Shown here in pieces: positions 1 to 6,691 of a stretch of 18,646 bases of DNA. Source of the stretch: Thermoplasmatota archaeon (GTDB lineage: Archaea; Thermoplasmatota; E2; DHVEG-1); contig JAUWOO010000016.1 in the NCBI GenBank assembly GCA_030612095.1, positions 1-18,646 of the forward strand, in the 5' to 3' direction. Position numbers and translations under genes: made by a program. The notes beneath the pieces are model-generated. The model had not been told where the DNA came from. It saw only the letters and a list, made by a program, of their open reading frames with translations, and did not search any database. The first letter of the stretch is position 1. Each line of letters starts with the position of its first letter.

Positions 1-36
1 CTGAAACAACATAGAGTTATGTGTTGGACTTTGGCA

Positions 37-192
37 TTACTCATCTGGTCTAAAGACATTTCCATGCCATTTATCCCAGTAGTTATCACAATTCTTATTG
101 CGGCATGTGTATCCCTTAGCACTTGGTCTATACCTTAAAGATTTTCCACAGGCTTTGCAGATATACTTACCATCCACATGCTCAGCTTCCAT
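37..192 (-). CDS. 51-residue zinc-ribbon protein
   Basis: This small gene runs from an ATG at 192 to a TAA. A strong Shine-Dalgarno stretch (GGAGGG, about 198-205) sits 5 to 6 nt before the start. The product has two cysteine pairs, C12-x2-C15 and C30-x4-C35, separated by a basic stretch, and ends in a Trp/His-rich segment (YWDKWHGNVF). This is the layout of a single zinc ribbon, which suggests binding of nucleic acid or protein in the cytoplasm. It starts 18 nt after the stop of the 97-residue lipoprotein gene, so the two are probably cotranscribed, although a zinc ribbon and an exported lipoprotein make an odd pair. I do not recognise a named family. The strong ribosome site, intact frame and paired cysteines make it a convincing gene; its function is unknown. 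Confidence 0.75.
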   Translation of the reverse strand: MEAEHVDGKYICKACGKSLRYRPSAKGYTCRNKNCDNYWDKWHGNVFRPDE

Positions 193-210
193 CAAATCCC
201 TCCCTCAAAT

Positions 211-504
211 CTACAATTTTTCAATATTTATAATTCTTACAACTTCGCCCCACATATGGTAACTGACTTGGTTCTCCAATACTACTAATTTAAAACTAAC
301 AAGTAAACCATCTTCTTTGAAATCATCAGGTAAATTTATTGGGTCGTAGTCTTCACCATCATCAGATACAATACCATAAAAACCACCTTCAAAGTCATTA
401 TACTGAATCCTGCCTGTTCCTTCCACATAATTATCCAAACATCCACTCAACCCAATCGCCAAAAGCAAAACGGCAGTTCCAATTACAATAAGTTGTTTTT
501 TCAT
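211..504 (-). CDS. Small lipoprotein with compact beta domain
   Basis: The 97-residue product begins with a lipoprotein signal peptide (Lys-rich start, hydrophobic core, lipobox LSGC with acceptor C22), so the mature part should be anchored outside the membrane. The mature domain of about 75 residues contains the pattern EGGFYGIVSDDG, then DPINLP, DGLLVSF and MWGEVV. I recall this pattern from small archaeal and bacterial lipoproteins of unknown function; it looks like a compact OB-like beta fold. The start is ATG at 504, with GGGAG about 10 nt upstream. The gene lies 24 nt behind the cohesin-like lipoprotein gene and 18 nt ahead of the zinc ribbon gene, forming one transcription unit. Its leader is almost identical at DNA level to that of the upstream lipoprotein. 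No function is assigned. Confidence 0.85.
   Translation of the reverse strand: MKKQLIVIGTAVLLLAIGLSGCLDNYVEGTGRIQYNDFEGGFYGIVSDDGEDYDPINLPDDFKEDGLLVSFKLVVLENQVSYHMWGEVVRIINIEKL
443..504 (-). repeat. Signal-peptide DNA repeat, copy A
   Basis: The 62 bp coding for the start and signal peptide of the 97-residue lipoprotein match 1586-1647 with one difference (499 versus 1642, a Lys versus Asn codon). Similarity ends soon after the lipobox cysteine codon. Confidence 0.9.
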
Positions 505-528
505 AATCGTAAACTCCCTCTCTTAAAT

Positions 529-1647
529 TCAATTAATGTTTATTGTACTATTTTCAACTTCTACTGCTAGACCCCATGATACACTTGTTGAAAAACCTCC
601 TTCTGGATTTTCTGTTTTTTCTCCTAATATAGCAGAATAACTTGAAAATTCCAATGGTGATGAACCTGAATTGAGTGCTTCAAATTGAATTGTGCATAAA
701 TCCATTTCAAAATTTGGAGGAGGGTAATTTGAAGTACTACCTTTTATCTCAATGATTTCACCTTGAGTAATCTCACCTAAATCGTTATTCTCCCACATAT
801 GATTAATATTAACCTTTTTTGCTTCTATTATATTTGAATCATATTTTATATTTATTTCCCAACCTCCAATAGGGGTATCATCAGATGTTATATGTGCAGT
901 TACGAAAAAGTTTTCTCCTTTATTTATTTCATCTGGAGTATCAAATAAAAACAAAGGAACATTTTTCCAACCATCTACTTTAAAAGTTGTATGGTAGGAT
1001 GTTATATTATTTTGAATAGGTTTTAAATCAATATTTCTGACATATAAATCGCCAATCTTTAGTGTTGTATAAAGGACGTTTACAACTTTTAGTTCAATAG
1101 TACATAAATGTATTTGTTTTATTGGACCATTACTAGAAGGTGGCATGGATACACCATCTTCTGATTTTCCTCTTATCGTTAAAATATAATCCACATCAGA
1201 ATAATAAAAATCATCCCAACCTTCTCCAGCATTAACTTCCCCTATTTCAACTGTACATGGACTTGTATCAAAAGGTGAATTATTATATGATATTTTAATT
1301 TCCCAATCATGAATAATTTCATAGTCTCCACTAATAGGTGCAGTAAGGTTTACATCTAAATTTAAAGAGTCATGAATATGTACACTTCTTTGAGTTGTTA
1401 TTTCACCTGTAGGTAAACCTTCGGTGTTAAAAAATAGATGTCCATTTCTCCTATCTATATCTTTATTATCTCCTATGCCATCATTGTCAGTATCTATCCA
1501 TTCTGTTGAATCATTTGGAAAAGCATCCTCAACATCTGGATATCCATCTCCATCTTTATCATTTATAGTTTGATTTTCAACACACCCACTCAACCCAATC
1601 GCCAAAAGCAAAACGGCAGTTCCAATTACAATAAGTTGTTTATTCAT
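529..1647 (-). CDS. Lipoprotein with Ca-binding repeats and two cohesin-like domains
   Basis: From the ATG at 1647 the product is 372 residues. It has a lipoprotein signal peptide with lipobox LSGC (acceptor C22), then at about residues 27-58 two thrombospondin type-3/dockerin-like aspartate repeats (DKDGDGYPD and DTDNDGIGD) that should bind calcium. Two beta-rich domains follow, at roughly 70-205 and 225-365. The second has cohesin hallmarks: a GGWEINIKYDSNIIEA strand pattern and a closing CTIQFEALNSGSSPLEF segment. The first appears to be a diverged copy. The protein should sit on the outer cell face and bind partners or polysaccharide complexes. The start at 1647 is chosen because GGGGG lies just upstream and the signal peptide begins there; an in-frame extension to 1674 adds nothing signal-like. 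The gene leads the 97-residue lipoprotein gene by 24 nt. Cohesin assignment is by pattern, not by search. Confidence 0.8.
   Translation of the reverse strand: MNKQLIVIGTAVLLLAIGLSGCVENQTINDKDGDGYPDVEDAFPNDSTEWIDTDNDGIGDNKDIDRRNGHLFFNTEGLPTGEITTQRSVHIHDSLNLDVNLTAPISGDYEIIHDWEIKISYNNSPFDTSPCTVEIGEVNAGEGWDDFYYSDVDYILTIRGKSEDGVSMPPSSNGPIKQIHLCTIELKVVNVLYTTLKIGDLYVRNIDLKPIQNNITSYHTTFKVDGWKNVPLFLFDTPDEINKGENFFVTAHITSDDTPIGGWEINIKYDSNIIEAKKVNINHMWENNDLGEITQGEIIEIKGSTSNYPPPNFEMDLCTIQFEALNSGSSPLEFSSYSAILGEKTENPEGGFSTSVSWGLAVEVENSTININ
1586..1647 (-). repeat. Signal-peptide DNA repeat, copy B
   Basis: This is the second copy of the 62-bp leader block, differing from 443-504 at one base. Both copies are in the same orientation and both occupy codons 1 to about 21 of a lipoprotein gene. 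Confidence 0.9.
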
Positions 1648-1733
1648 TTTCCCCCAGTAATCCAACATACACATTCTTCATGTTTACATTCATCATTAAT
1701 CAAGGGGTTTATTTGGCATTTTCTTCTCCTCAA
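1644..1733 (-). pseudogene. Tiny Cys-rich reading frame, possibly frameshifted
   Basis: An ideal ribosome site (GAGGAG, 1726-1731) precedes an ATG at 1719, but that frame encodes only seven residues (MPNKPLD). The neighbouring frame, shifted by one base, is open from a TTG at 1733 to a TGA at 1644-1646. It encodes a Cys-rich peptide containing NDECKHEECVCWITGGK, a spacing typical of small metal-binding Cys clusters. A shift at the CCCC run (near 1704-1707) would join the ATG to this frame, giving about 24 residues. The TGA overlaps the ATG of the downstream lipoprotein gene, the usual sign of translational coupling. It may be a decayed gene, a +1 frameshift, a sequencing indel in a homopolymer, or chance. 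Confidence 0.35.
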
Positions 1734-1756
1734 TATGACATTAAGATACTATTATT

Positions 1757-1766
1757 ATATTTAAAT
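1757..1766 (-). promoter_or_regulatory. TATA box for the lipoprotein unit
   Basis: TATTTAAATA on the minus strand would place the transcript start near 1736, just before the GAGGAG ribosome site. It is the only good TATA box ahead of the group of genes running down to 37. Confidence 0.5.
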
Positions 1767-2366
1767 AGGTATAACTTCAATGTTAAATTCTATCCATCCA
1801 TCAAATTCGTCATCCACAAAATCATTTCGACCATCTGAATTATAATACTTCTTAGTATTTTCTTTTGGATAGAACCAAACATATATTCCCTGAGCAGTTG
1901 TAAATTCCCCTTCTAAATCAATTATTTCATCCGATGACCAATCATCGTCCTCCCAAGCATCAATTTGAAGTGAGATACTATCAATATCATCATCTACATC
2001 AATCTCCCACCAAACTGGATCAGTGAAATAAGTATCATCCCAATAAACTGCACTCGTATAATGATGTCCTCCATCACTCTTCCCATCAGTATAACCCCAT
2101 AAATACAATGACAAATATGGATCAGGGGAAGTTAAAAATTCATCTCCAGGATTGTCGCATTGAAATTCTGTTACACGGACTCTAATACCCGCATTGCCGT
2201 AATCATAAATATCTGCATTATCACCTATTCCATCACTATCGCTATCTTTCCATTCATTGCGATCATCAGGAAATAAATCTGGATTATTTCCAACAGGATT
2301 ATCACCATATCCATCACCGTCTCTATCTGCCCATTGTGTAGAATCATAATCATATTTATCTACAAA
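1761..2366 (-). pseudogene. 5'-truncated Ca-repeat/C2-like surface protein
   Basis: The minus-strand frame is open from an in-frame stop at 2367-2369 down to a stop at 1761, about 200 codons, with no ATG at its start and no signal peptide. It opens directly in aspartate repeats (DRDGDGYGDN, then DSDSDGIGDN), like those of the cohesin-like lipoprotein. Next comes a beta-rich domain with DPYLSLYLWGYTDG, WWEIDVDDDIDSISLQ and IDAWEDDDWSSDEIID. These resemble a calcium-dependent C2-type domain, in which a partner strand is followed by an acidic loop. The lack of leader and start codon suggests a broken 5' end. A TTG at 2112-2114 could start the C-terminal part, but it has no export signal. Either the gene lost its 5' end or it is frameshifted from the frame just upstream, which overlaps it at 2360-2366. 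Confidence 0.6.
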
Positions 2367-2707
2367 CTAAAGAAATCATCAGATTTTCCATCAATATCAG
2401 AAAACGCATAATCAAAAAGCCAATTGTTGTATCTGTCAAGATAAGTTGAAACATCAATATCTGACCGACTGTCATAATAATTCACCCATTCTGACCATAC
2501 CTTTCGTTGCTCATTCATGAGTAATTTCACATCATCTTTATACCGTTTATATAAATCAACAACAGAAGCAAACAAATCAAAGGAGTCTTCAACACCTTTT
2601 TCAAAACCTGAATAAAATTTGTTTTCCTCAGAAACATCGTGTTTCGTTGATTTGAGAACATCTTTCTTCATTTTTTGTTTTTTGCTTTTCAATGACCCAT
2701 ATTTCAT
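2360..2707 (-). CDS. Hypothetical protein, charged and helical, 115 residues
   Basis: I do not recognise this family. The first 20 residues are very Lys-rich, and the rest is charged and aromatic with likely long helices (for example YKRYKDDVKLLMNEQRKVW). There is no signal peptide, membrane segment or cysteine motif. The start is the ATG at 2707; a TATA-like TTATTTATAA lies at 2787-2796, which would give a leader of about 55 nt. The last 7 nt overlap the open frame of the calcium-repeat remnant, and the tail (FSDIDGKSDDFFSL) is Asp-rich, as that remnant is. The two could therefore be one frameshifted gene, though joining them would give a product without an export signal. Coding status is moderate. 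Confidence 0.5.
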   Translation of the reverse strand: MKYGSLKSKKQKMKKDVLKSTKHDVSEENKFYSGFEKGVEDSFDLFASVVDLYKRYKDDVKLLMNEQRKVWSEWVNYYDSRSDIDVSTYLDRYNNWLFDYAFSDIDGKSDDFFSL

Positions 2708-2857
2708 TATCTTACCCCAAATGCCAACATTTTTAGAAAATCTAAATTTAATCGAAAAATTGTTTCTAATTTATCTTCTGTATCTGTTATAAATAAGTAC
2801 TATTTTAAATTTCCCCGATTGAAACATTCGCGAGATGAATCATTTTTTCAGATGTAG

Positions 2858-3025
2858 TCAATCATGCCCTATGATTTGATTTACACGTTTTACTATTTTT
2901 TCATGATCGTCTATGCCTGTGCCCTCCTCGATTGCAGTCTCTAGTTTACCGCCATATATAAGTTCTACAAGCTTTTTAATTTCGTCGGATTCTATTTGTT
3001 CTAAACATGTCCCATCTTCACTCAC
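2858..3025 (-). CDS. Small acidic helical protein, 55 residues
   Basis: The frame starts at a GTG (3025) preceded by GGTGA at 3030-3034 and ends at TGA (2858). A TATA box at 3057-3064 is correctly placed for a leader of about 10 nt. The product is acidic at the N terminus (SEDGTCLEQIESDEIKKLVE), has a middle segment IYGGKLETAIEEGTG, and ends with a helix DDHEKIVKRVNQIIG. It has one Cys, and no membrane segment. The shape suggests a small all-helical cytoplasmic protein. It follows the MCM-like ATPase gene on the same strand by 117 nt but seems to have its own promoter. I do not recognise the family. Promoter, ribosome site and start agree, which supports a real gene. Confidence 0.6.
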   Translation of the reverse strand: MSEDGTCLEQIESDEIKKLVELIYGGKLETAIEEGTGIDDHEKIVKRVNQIIGHD

Positions 3026-3056
3026 GTTTTCACCATGACCGCCAATACTAAATCAT

Positions 3057-3064
3057 TATAAAAA
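3057..3064 (-). promoter_or_regulatory. TATA box for the 55-residue gene
   Basis: TTTTATAA on the minus strand predicts a transcript start near 3035, ten bases before the GTG start and directly before the GGTGA ribosome site. Confidence 0.45.
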
Positions 3065-3142
3065 TCTATTCTTTTGTTAGTTTTATCGATGGCAGCACAA
3101 GCATTAATTTTAAGTTGAAAATACTACTTCCTAAAGGCAATC

Positions 3143-4474
3143 TTAAACCCATGTTTCAATGGATTCTCTAAAAATTTCTCCAGCCTCTTTAATTACTTTG
3201 TCACCCACCGGTGCAAACGAAGCTCTAGCAATTGCCAAAGGTACTCTTCGAATATAATCGGCCATTCGGAGGTCTCTTCGCAGAGTTGTATAATAATACT
3301 TTTCAACAATCTCGTTTACATCATCGATGTATTTTCCCACTGCCTTATCTGAAGCAGTTATTTTTGGCTCATAAGTTCTAGACAGTCTCATCCATTGATT
3401 ATAATAATCATGTTTTTCTTTTATTTCCCCGCCACCATAAAATTTCTTACGGAAAAGATTTATTCTATCATCCCTGCTAATATTTTGTACTTTAACAATA
3501 AGTGCACATCTACTTACAAGAAGTGGGGAGAGCCCGATGTCTGAGAGAGCTTTTTTCCCAAACACCTTTGATCTAGGATTTGCAAATGATATCATAATAA
3601 ACTCGCTTACAATGTTTTGATGAAGTTTTGCGGAATGTACACTACATTTACCATTTGAAAGCAGCTCATAACAGTACTCTATATCGTCTCCCGGAATTTT
3701 ATCAAATTCATCAATCAAAACCAGTTTTTCATGCGAATGTGGCAGTGCACCTAAATCCCCAGTTCCAAGATTACATACAAGCCCTGATCTCGTAGTATTT
3801 GCACCGATATTTGTAATGTCGGAGAATTGATCACCGATTATCTCCTTTGCCATCGTTTTACTGCTACCTGGCTCCCCAATAATTAAAGAATGAACTGGCT
3901 CGCGGAATGTGGAAAACATACTAGTTACAATGACTTTTTTCATTATGTCATTACCATGTATTTCTTGAAAGACATTCTGCCAGAAACCTTTAAAACCTCT
4001 CTCTTTTGCAAACTCTATAAGTTCTTCATCTGGTAAATATATCCCGCTTTTTTCGCGTTCCCCTATCCTTTTAGATTCTATAACTTCCTGAAGTCCCTCT
4101 GCTTTACTTATAACCTTGTTAAAAGCTTGTGAATTTCGGGTGAGTCTCAAGATGTTATCATCAGTTTTTAAGGATGCATTACCCCATCCTGCCGCATAGA
4201 CATCCAATGCATTTAAAACTGATTTGATAACTGCCCGATCTGTTCTTTTAACTTCCACTTCAACAAGATCTTCATCTACTATTCTTATATCGGCTATATT
4301 TTCGTTTGCCAGAATGTTTCGTGCTCTTTGTATAAGCATATTACCTTTACTATTACCCATTCCAAGTGAAGTAACGGACATTATCGCAATTTGTCCTAGC
4401 TTTGTTATTCCCATGCTTTCCAATTTTTTCCTATCAGAAGGGATAACTCCCAATAAACTTAGATCGTCTTCCAT
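3143..4474 (-). CDS. MCM-clade AAA+ ATPase with HhH-like N terminus
   Basis: The 443-residue protein has an AAA+ core of MCM type. Walker A is GEPGSSKT (200-207), Walker B is LVLIDEFDK (251-259, compare MCM IDEFDKM), sensor 1 is the N of FANP (299), and the arginine-finger segment is LSPLLVSRC (315-323, compare MCM LSPPLLSRFD). A C-terminal helical segment, TLRRDLRMADYIRRVPLAIA (397-416), matches the MCM sensor-2 region. It lacks the roughly 250-residue MCM N-terminal region with zinc site and OB fold. Residues 1-60 instead look like the helix-hairpin-helix domain at the start of RadA (LLGVIPSDRKKLESMGITKLGQI in outline). It is probably an ATP-driven DNA remodeller or helicase relative in replication or repair, not the main replicative MCM. 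The start is the ATG at 4474; no ribosome site is obvious, so it may be near-leaderless. Confidence 0.85.
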   Translation of the reverse strand: MEDDLSLLGVIPSDRKKLESMGITKLGQIAIMSVTSLGMGNSKGNMLIQRARNILANENIADIRIVDEDLVEVEVKRTDRAVIKSVLNALDVYAAGWGNASLKTDDNILRLTRNSQAFNKVISKAEGLQEVIESKRIGEREKSGIYLPDEELIEFAKERGFKGFWQNVFQEIHGNDIMKKVIVTSMFSTFREPVHSLIIGEPGSSKTMAKEIIGDQFSDITNIGANTTRSGLVCNLGTGDLGALPHSHEKLVLIDEFDKIPGDDIEYCYELLSNGKCSVHSAKLHQNIVSEFIMISFANPRSKVFGKKALSDIGLSPLLVSRCALIVKVQNISRDDRINLFRKKFYGGGEIKEKHDYYNQWMRLSRTYEPKITASDKAVGKYIDDVNEIVEKYYYTTLRRDLRMADYIRRVPLAIARASFAPVGDKVIKEAGEIFRESIETWV

Positions 4475-4672
4475 AACTTAACACGCGACCGAGGGTTATC
4501 TCATCTTACGATTAAAACTTTGTGTTAACAAAATAAGCGGCGATTTTCCAAAAAAACATGGTTACTTTCATTTATCATTGTCCTCGAAAAAAGCAAGTTT
4601 AATGGTTTTGTAAAAAACAGAATTAATGCTAAAATTCAACAGACAACACATATTTTATAAAATACTAAAAAT

Positions 4673-4681
4673 ATTATATAC
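4673..4681 (+). promoter_or_regulatory. TATA box for the DUF362 gene
   Basis: ATTATATAC predicts a transcript start near 4702. The leader would include GGAG at 4709-4712, which favours the ATG at 4723. The 248-bp gap from 4475 separates this gene from the divergent MCM-like gene. Confidence 0.45.
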
Positions 4682-4722
4682 TTTCACATATATGTATAAC
4701 TAATTTGTGGAGAATGCACAAA

Positions 4723-6594
4723 ATGAAAAAAATATGTAAGAAAAAACTGTTGATGAAAATTAAGAATCTTAAAGGAATCTGGTTTCACATTATGGGCATT
4801 GCCTGTTTAACTTGGTTTTTAATAAGAGTTATACCAGCACCCCATAGATCCCAGTATCCTTGTCAGCAAATTTCCATTCCTATTGCATTAGGGTATATTG
4901 CTTTTTGGAGTGTCTTATTTCATGGGCTTTTGAGATGGATACAAAAAGTGAAATTACGAACTTCGGCAGTCTTACCAGCAATTTCAGTCGTTTTTATCAT
5001 AATTTTCACAGTTACGGGAATGGTATTTGCCGATAATTACTTCAATTATGGCGCTTCATCAGAACCATGGGACCCAATACCTAAAGATCCCATTGGAACC
5101 CCTCAGGGTGTTAACCCTGGAAGAGTTGTATGGATATGGAACCCAAATGCTACAGAGTCAAATTTGAATGGATATTGGTGGAAAACAGAAAATAATAATC
5201 AAATGGTTATCGACCAGATGTTTTCCTCAGGGGTACAAGGTTTGACAGGAGCAGAAGATAACTATACTGCTTGGGATAGTTTATTCACGTATTTTAATCA
5301 GGTTCATGGTTATGGTGAAGCAGGCTATCAAACTGGTGAAAATATCGCGATCAAAATTAACCTCAATAACTGTGGAAGTCCCATTGATTACATAAATGAA
5401 TATGTGAAAAAGGATAATGACCGAGATGCGAGCCCCTATGTCGTAAAAACACTCCTTAGACAACTTGTCAATAGTGTAGGAGTTGAACAGGATGATATCA
5501 CAGTATATGATGCATCTCGACAGATAGGGAACTGGTTTTATGATCGCGTTGCTGATGAGTTTCCCGATATCCATTATGTTGACGTTGAAGGGGGTGCTGA
5601 TGGAAGAGAGCAGGTACAATCAAGTTCAGAAAAAATCTATTTTCAGGATGGGACCATTCGAACATTGCCCAGGTGTGTTGTCGATGCCGATTATCTTATC
5701 AATATGCCCTTGTTGAAAAGACACCCCATTAACAATGGCATCACATTGTCTGGGAAAAATATGTTTGGTACGTTTATTGAACCTGTCCTAGATCTTCATC
5801 CTTACCATGAATCCGGACAAAACATGGGAAATCCAGCACCTCAAACTGATCTTTTTGCACATAAGCACATTGGTAAAAAAACTCTTCTTTTCATTGGAGA
5901 CGGAACATTTGGAACCTTGCAAGATCATCGTACGATTAGTAAATTTGACATGTATCCGTTTAACGATGACTGGTCTAACAGTTTATTTTTCTCACAGGAT
6001 CCAGTGGCCCTTGATTCTGTGATGTACGACTTCCTTCACACCGAAGGACCATGTCCCAATGAAGGTTCTCAAAACTACATGCATCAGGCAGCAGAACCAC
6101 CAATGGACACATATGATCCAGAAAATGACGGAGAATTTTTATCAGAAAGTCTTGGAGTGCATGAACATTGGGACACAAATGTTTCCATTTTTTCAGCTGA
6201 TCGATATTTGGGCCCAGATAATAATGGCATTGATTTTGTTGCCGTTGGAGTGGAATACGTACACCCATCAGTTGTTATTACTCAACCTAGTGAGAATAAG
6301 TTTTATTTGAACGGAAACGAACAATCATTTAAGATACTCTGGAGATATGTTTATTCACTTCCAATAACTTTGGTCATTGGAAACATCACGGTGAAAGCAC
6401 AAGTTAACAATTTAACAGAGGTAGATCAAATGAAATTTTATATGGATGGGCAACTGCAACATACAGATGAAGAAGCCCCTTATGAATGGGAGTGGGATCA
6501 ACCTTCATTTTCAAGACATTTACTAAACATCACTGCATCTGTAAACGGAGAAGAAATACTACATGCCCAACGTATTGTCTGGAAGCTTTTCTGA
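4723..6594 (+). CDS. Membrane-anchored extracellular DUF362 protein
   Basis: From the ATG at 4723 the product is 623 residues; in-frame TTG 4705 and ATG 4714 are alternatives. Three hydrophobic segments (about 18-36, 51-73 and 83-103) are followed by a large outer domain. Family marks are INMPLLKRHP, then GITLSGKNMFG, and later SQDPVALDSVMYDFL, all characteristic of DUF362. A segment YMHQAAEPPMDTYDPENDG and SLGVHEHW recurs in the exported members I know of. The C-terminal 100 residues are beta-rich and immunoglobulin-like (VVITQPSENKFYLNG onward). No 4Fe-4S cysteine motif is present, unlike the cytoplasmic DUF362 ferredoxin fusions. The biochemical role of exported DUF362 proteins is unknown to me. 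It stands alone, divergent from the MCM-like gene. Confidence 0.85.
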   Translation: MKKICKKKLLMKIKNLKGIWFHIMGIACLTWFLIRVIPAPHRSQYPCQQISIPIALGYIAFWSVLFHGLLRWIQKVKLRTSAVLPAISVVFIIIFTVTGMVFADNYFNYGASSEPWDPIPKDPIGTPQGVNPGRVVWIWNPNATESNLNGYWWKTENNNQMVIDQMFSSGVQGLTGAEDNYTAWDSLFTYFNQVHGYGEAGYQTGENIAIKINLNNCGSPIDYINEYVKKDNDRDASPYVVKTLLRQLVNSVGVEQDDITVYDASRQIGNWFYDRVADEFPDIHYVDVEGGADGREQVQSSSEKIYFQDGTIRTLPRCVVDADYLINMPLLKRHPINNGITLSGKNMFGTFIEPVLDLHPYHESGQNMGNPAPQTDLFAHKHIGKKTLLFIGDGTFGTLQDHRTISKFDMYPFNDDWSNSLFFSQDPVALDSVMYDFLHTEGPCPNEGSQNYMHQAAEPPMDTYDPENDGEFLSESLGVHEHWDTNVSIFSADRYLGPDNNGIDFVAVGVEYVHPSVVITQPSENKFYLNGNEQSFKILWRYVYSLPITLVIGNITVKAQVNNLTEVDQMKFYMDGQLQHTDEEAPYEWEWDQPSFSRHLLNITASVNGEEILHAQRIVWKLF

Positions 6595-6691
6595 TCATTA
6601 CACTTTCCTCTGAGATCCTGTGTAAATCATATAGCAAAATCAGGTAGTCTTAAAGTACCTTAGACCATACATTAAACGGCCTAAAAAGAAA

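Noticed and set aside
1570..1764. Plus-strand open frame of 64 codons across the lipoprotein start.
   Set aside because: It is antisense to the signal peptide and the small Cys-rich frame, has no ribosome site, and its composition follows the opposite-strand gene.
2815..2827. CCCCGATTGAAAC resembles the 3' end of many archaeal CRISPR repeats.
   Set aside because: It occurs once, with no second copy at spacer distance and no cas gene in the window.
5281..6310. Several overlapping open frames on both strands inside the DUF362 gene.
   Set aside because: All lie within a gene with clear family motifs; none has a promoter, ribosome site or recognisable product.
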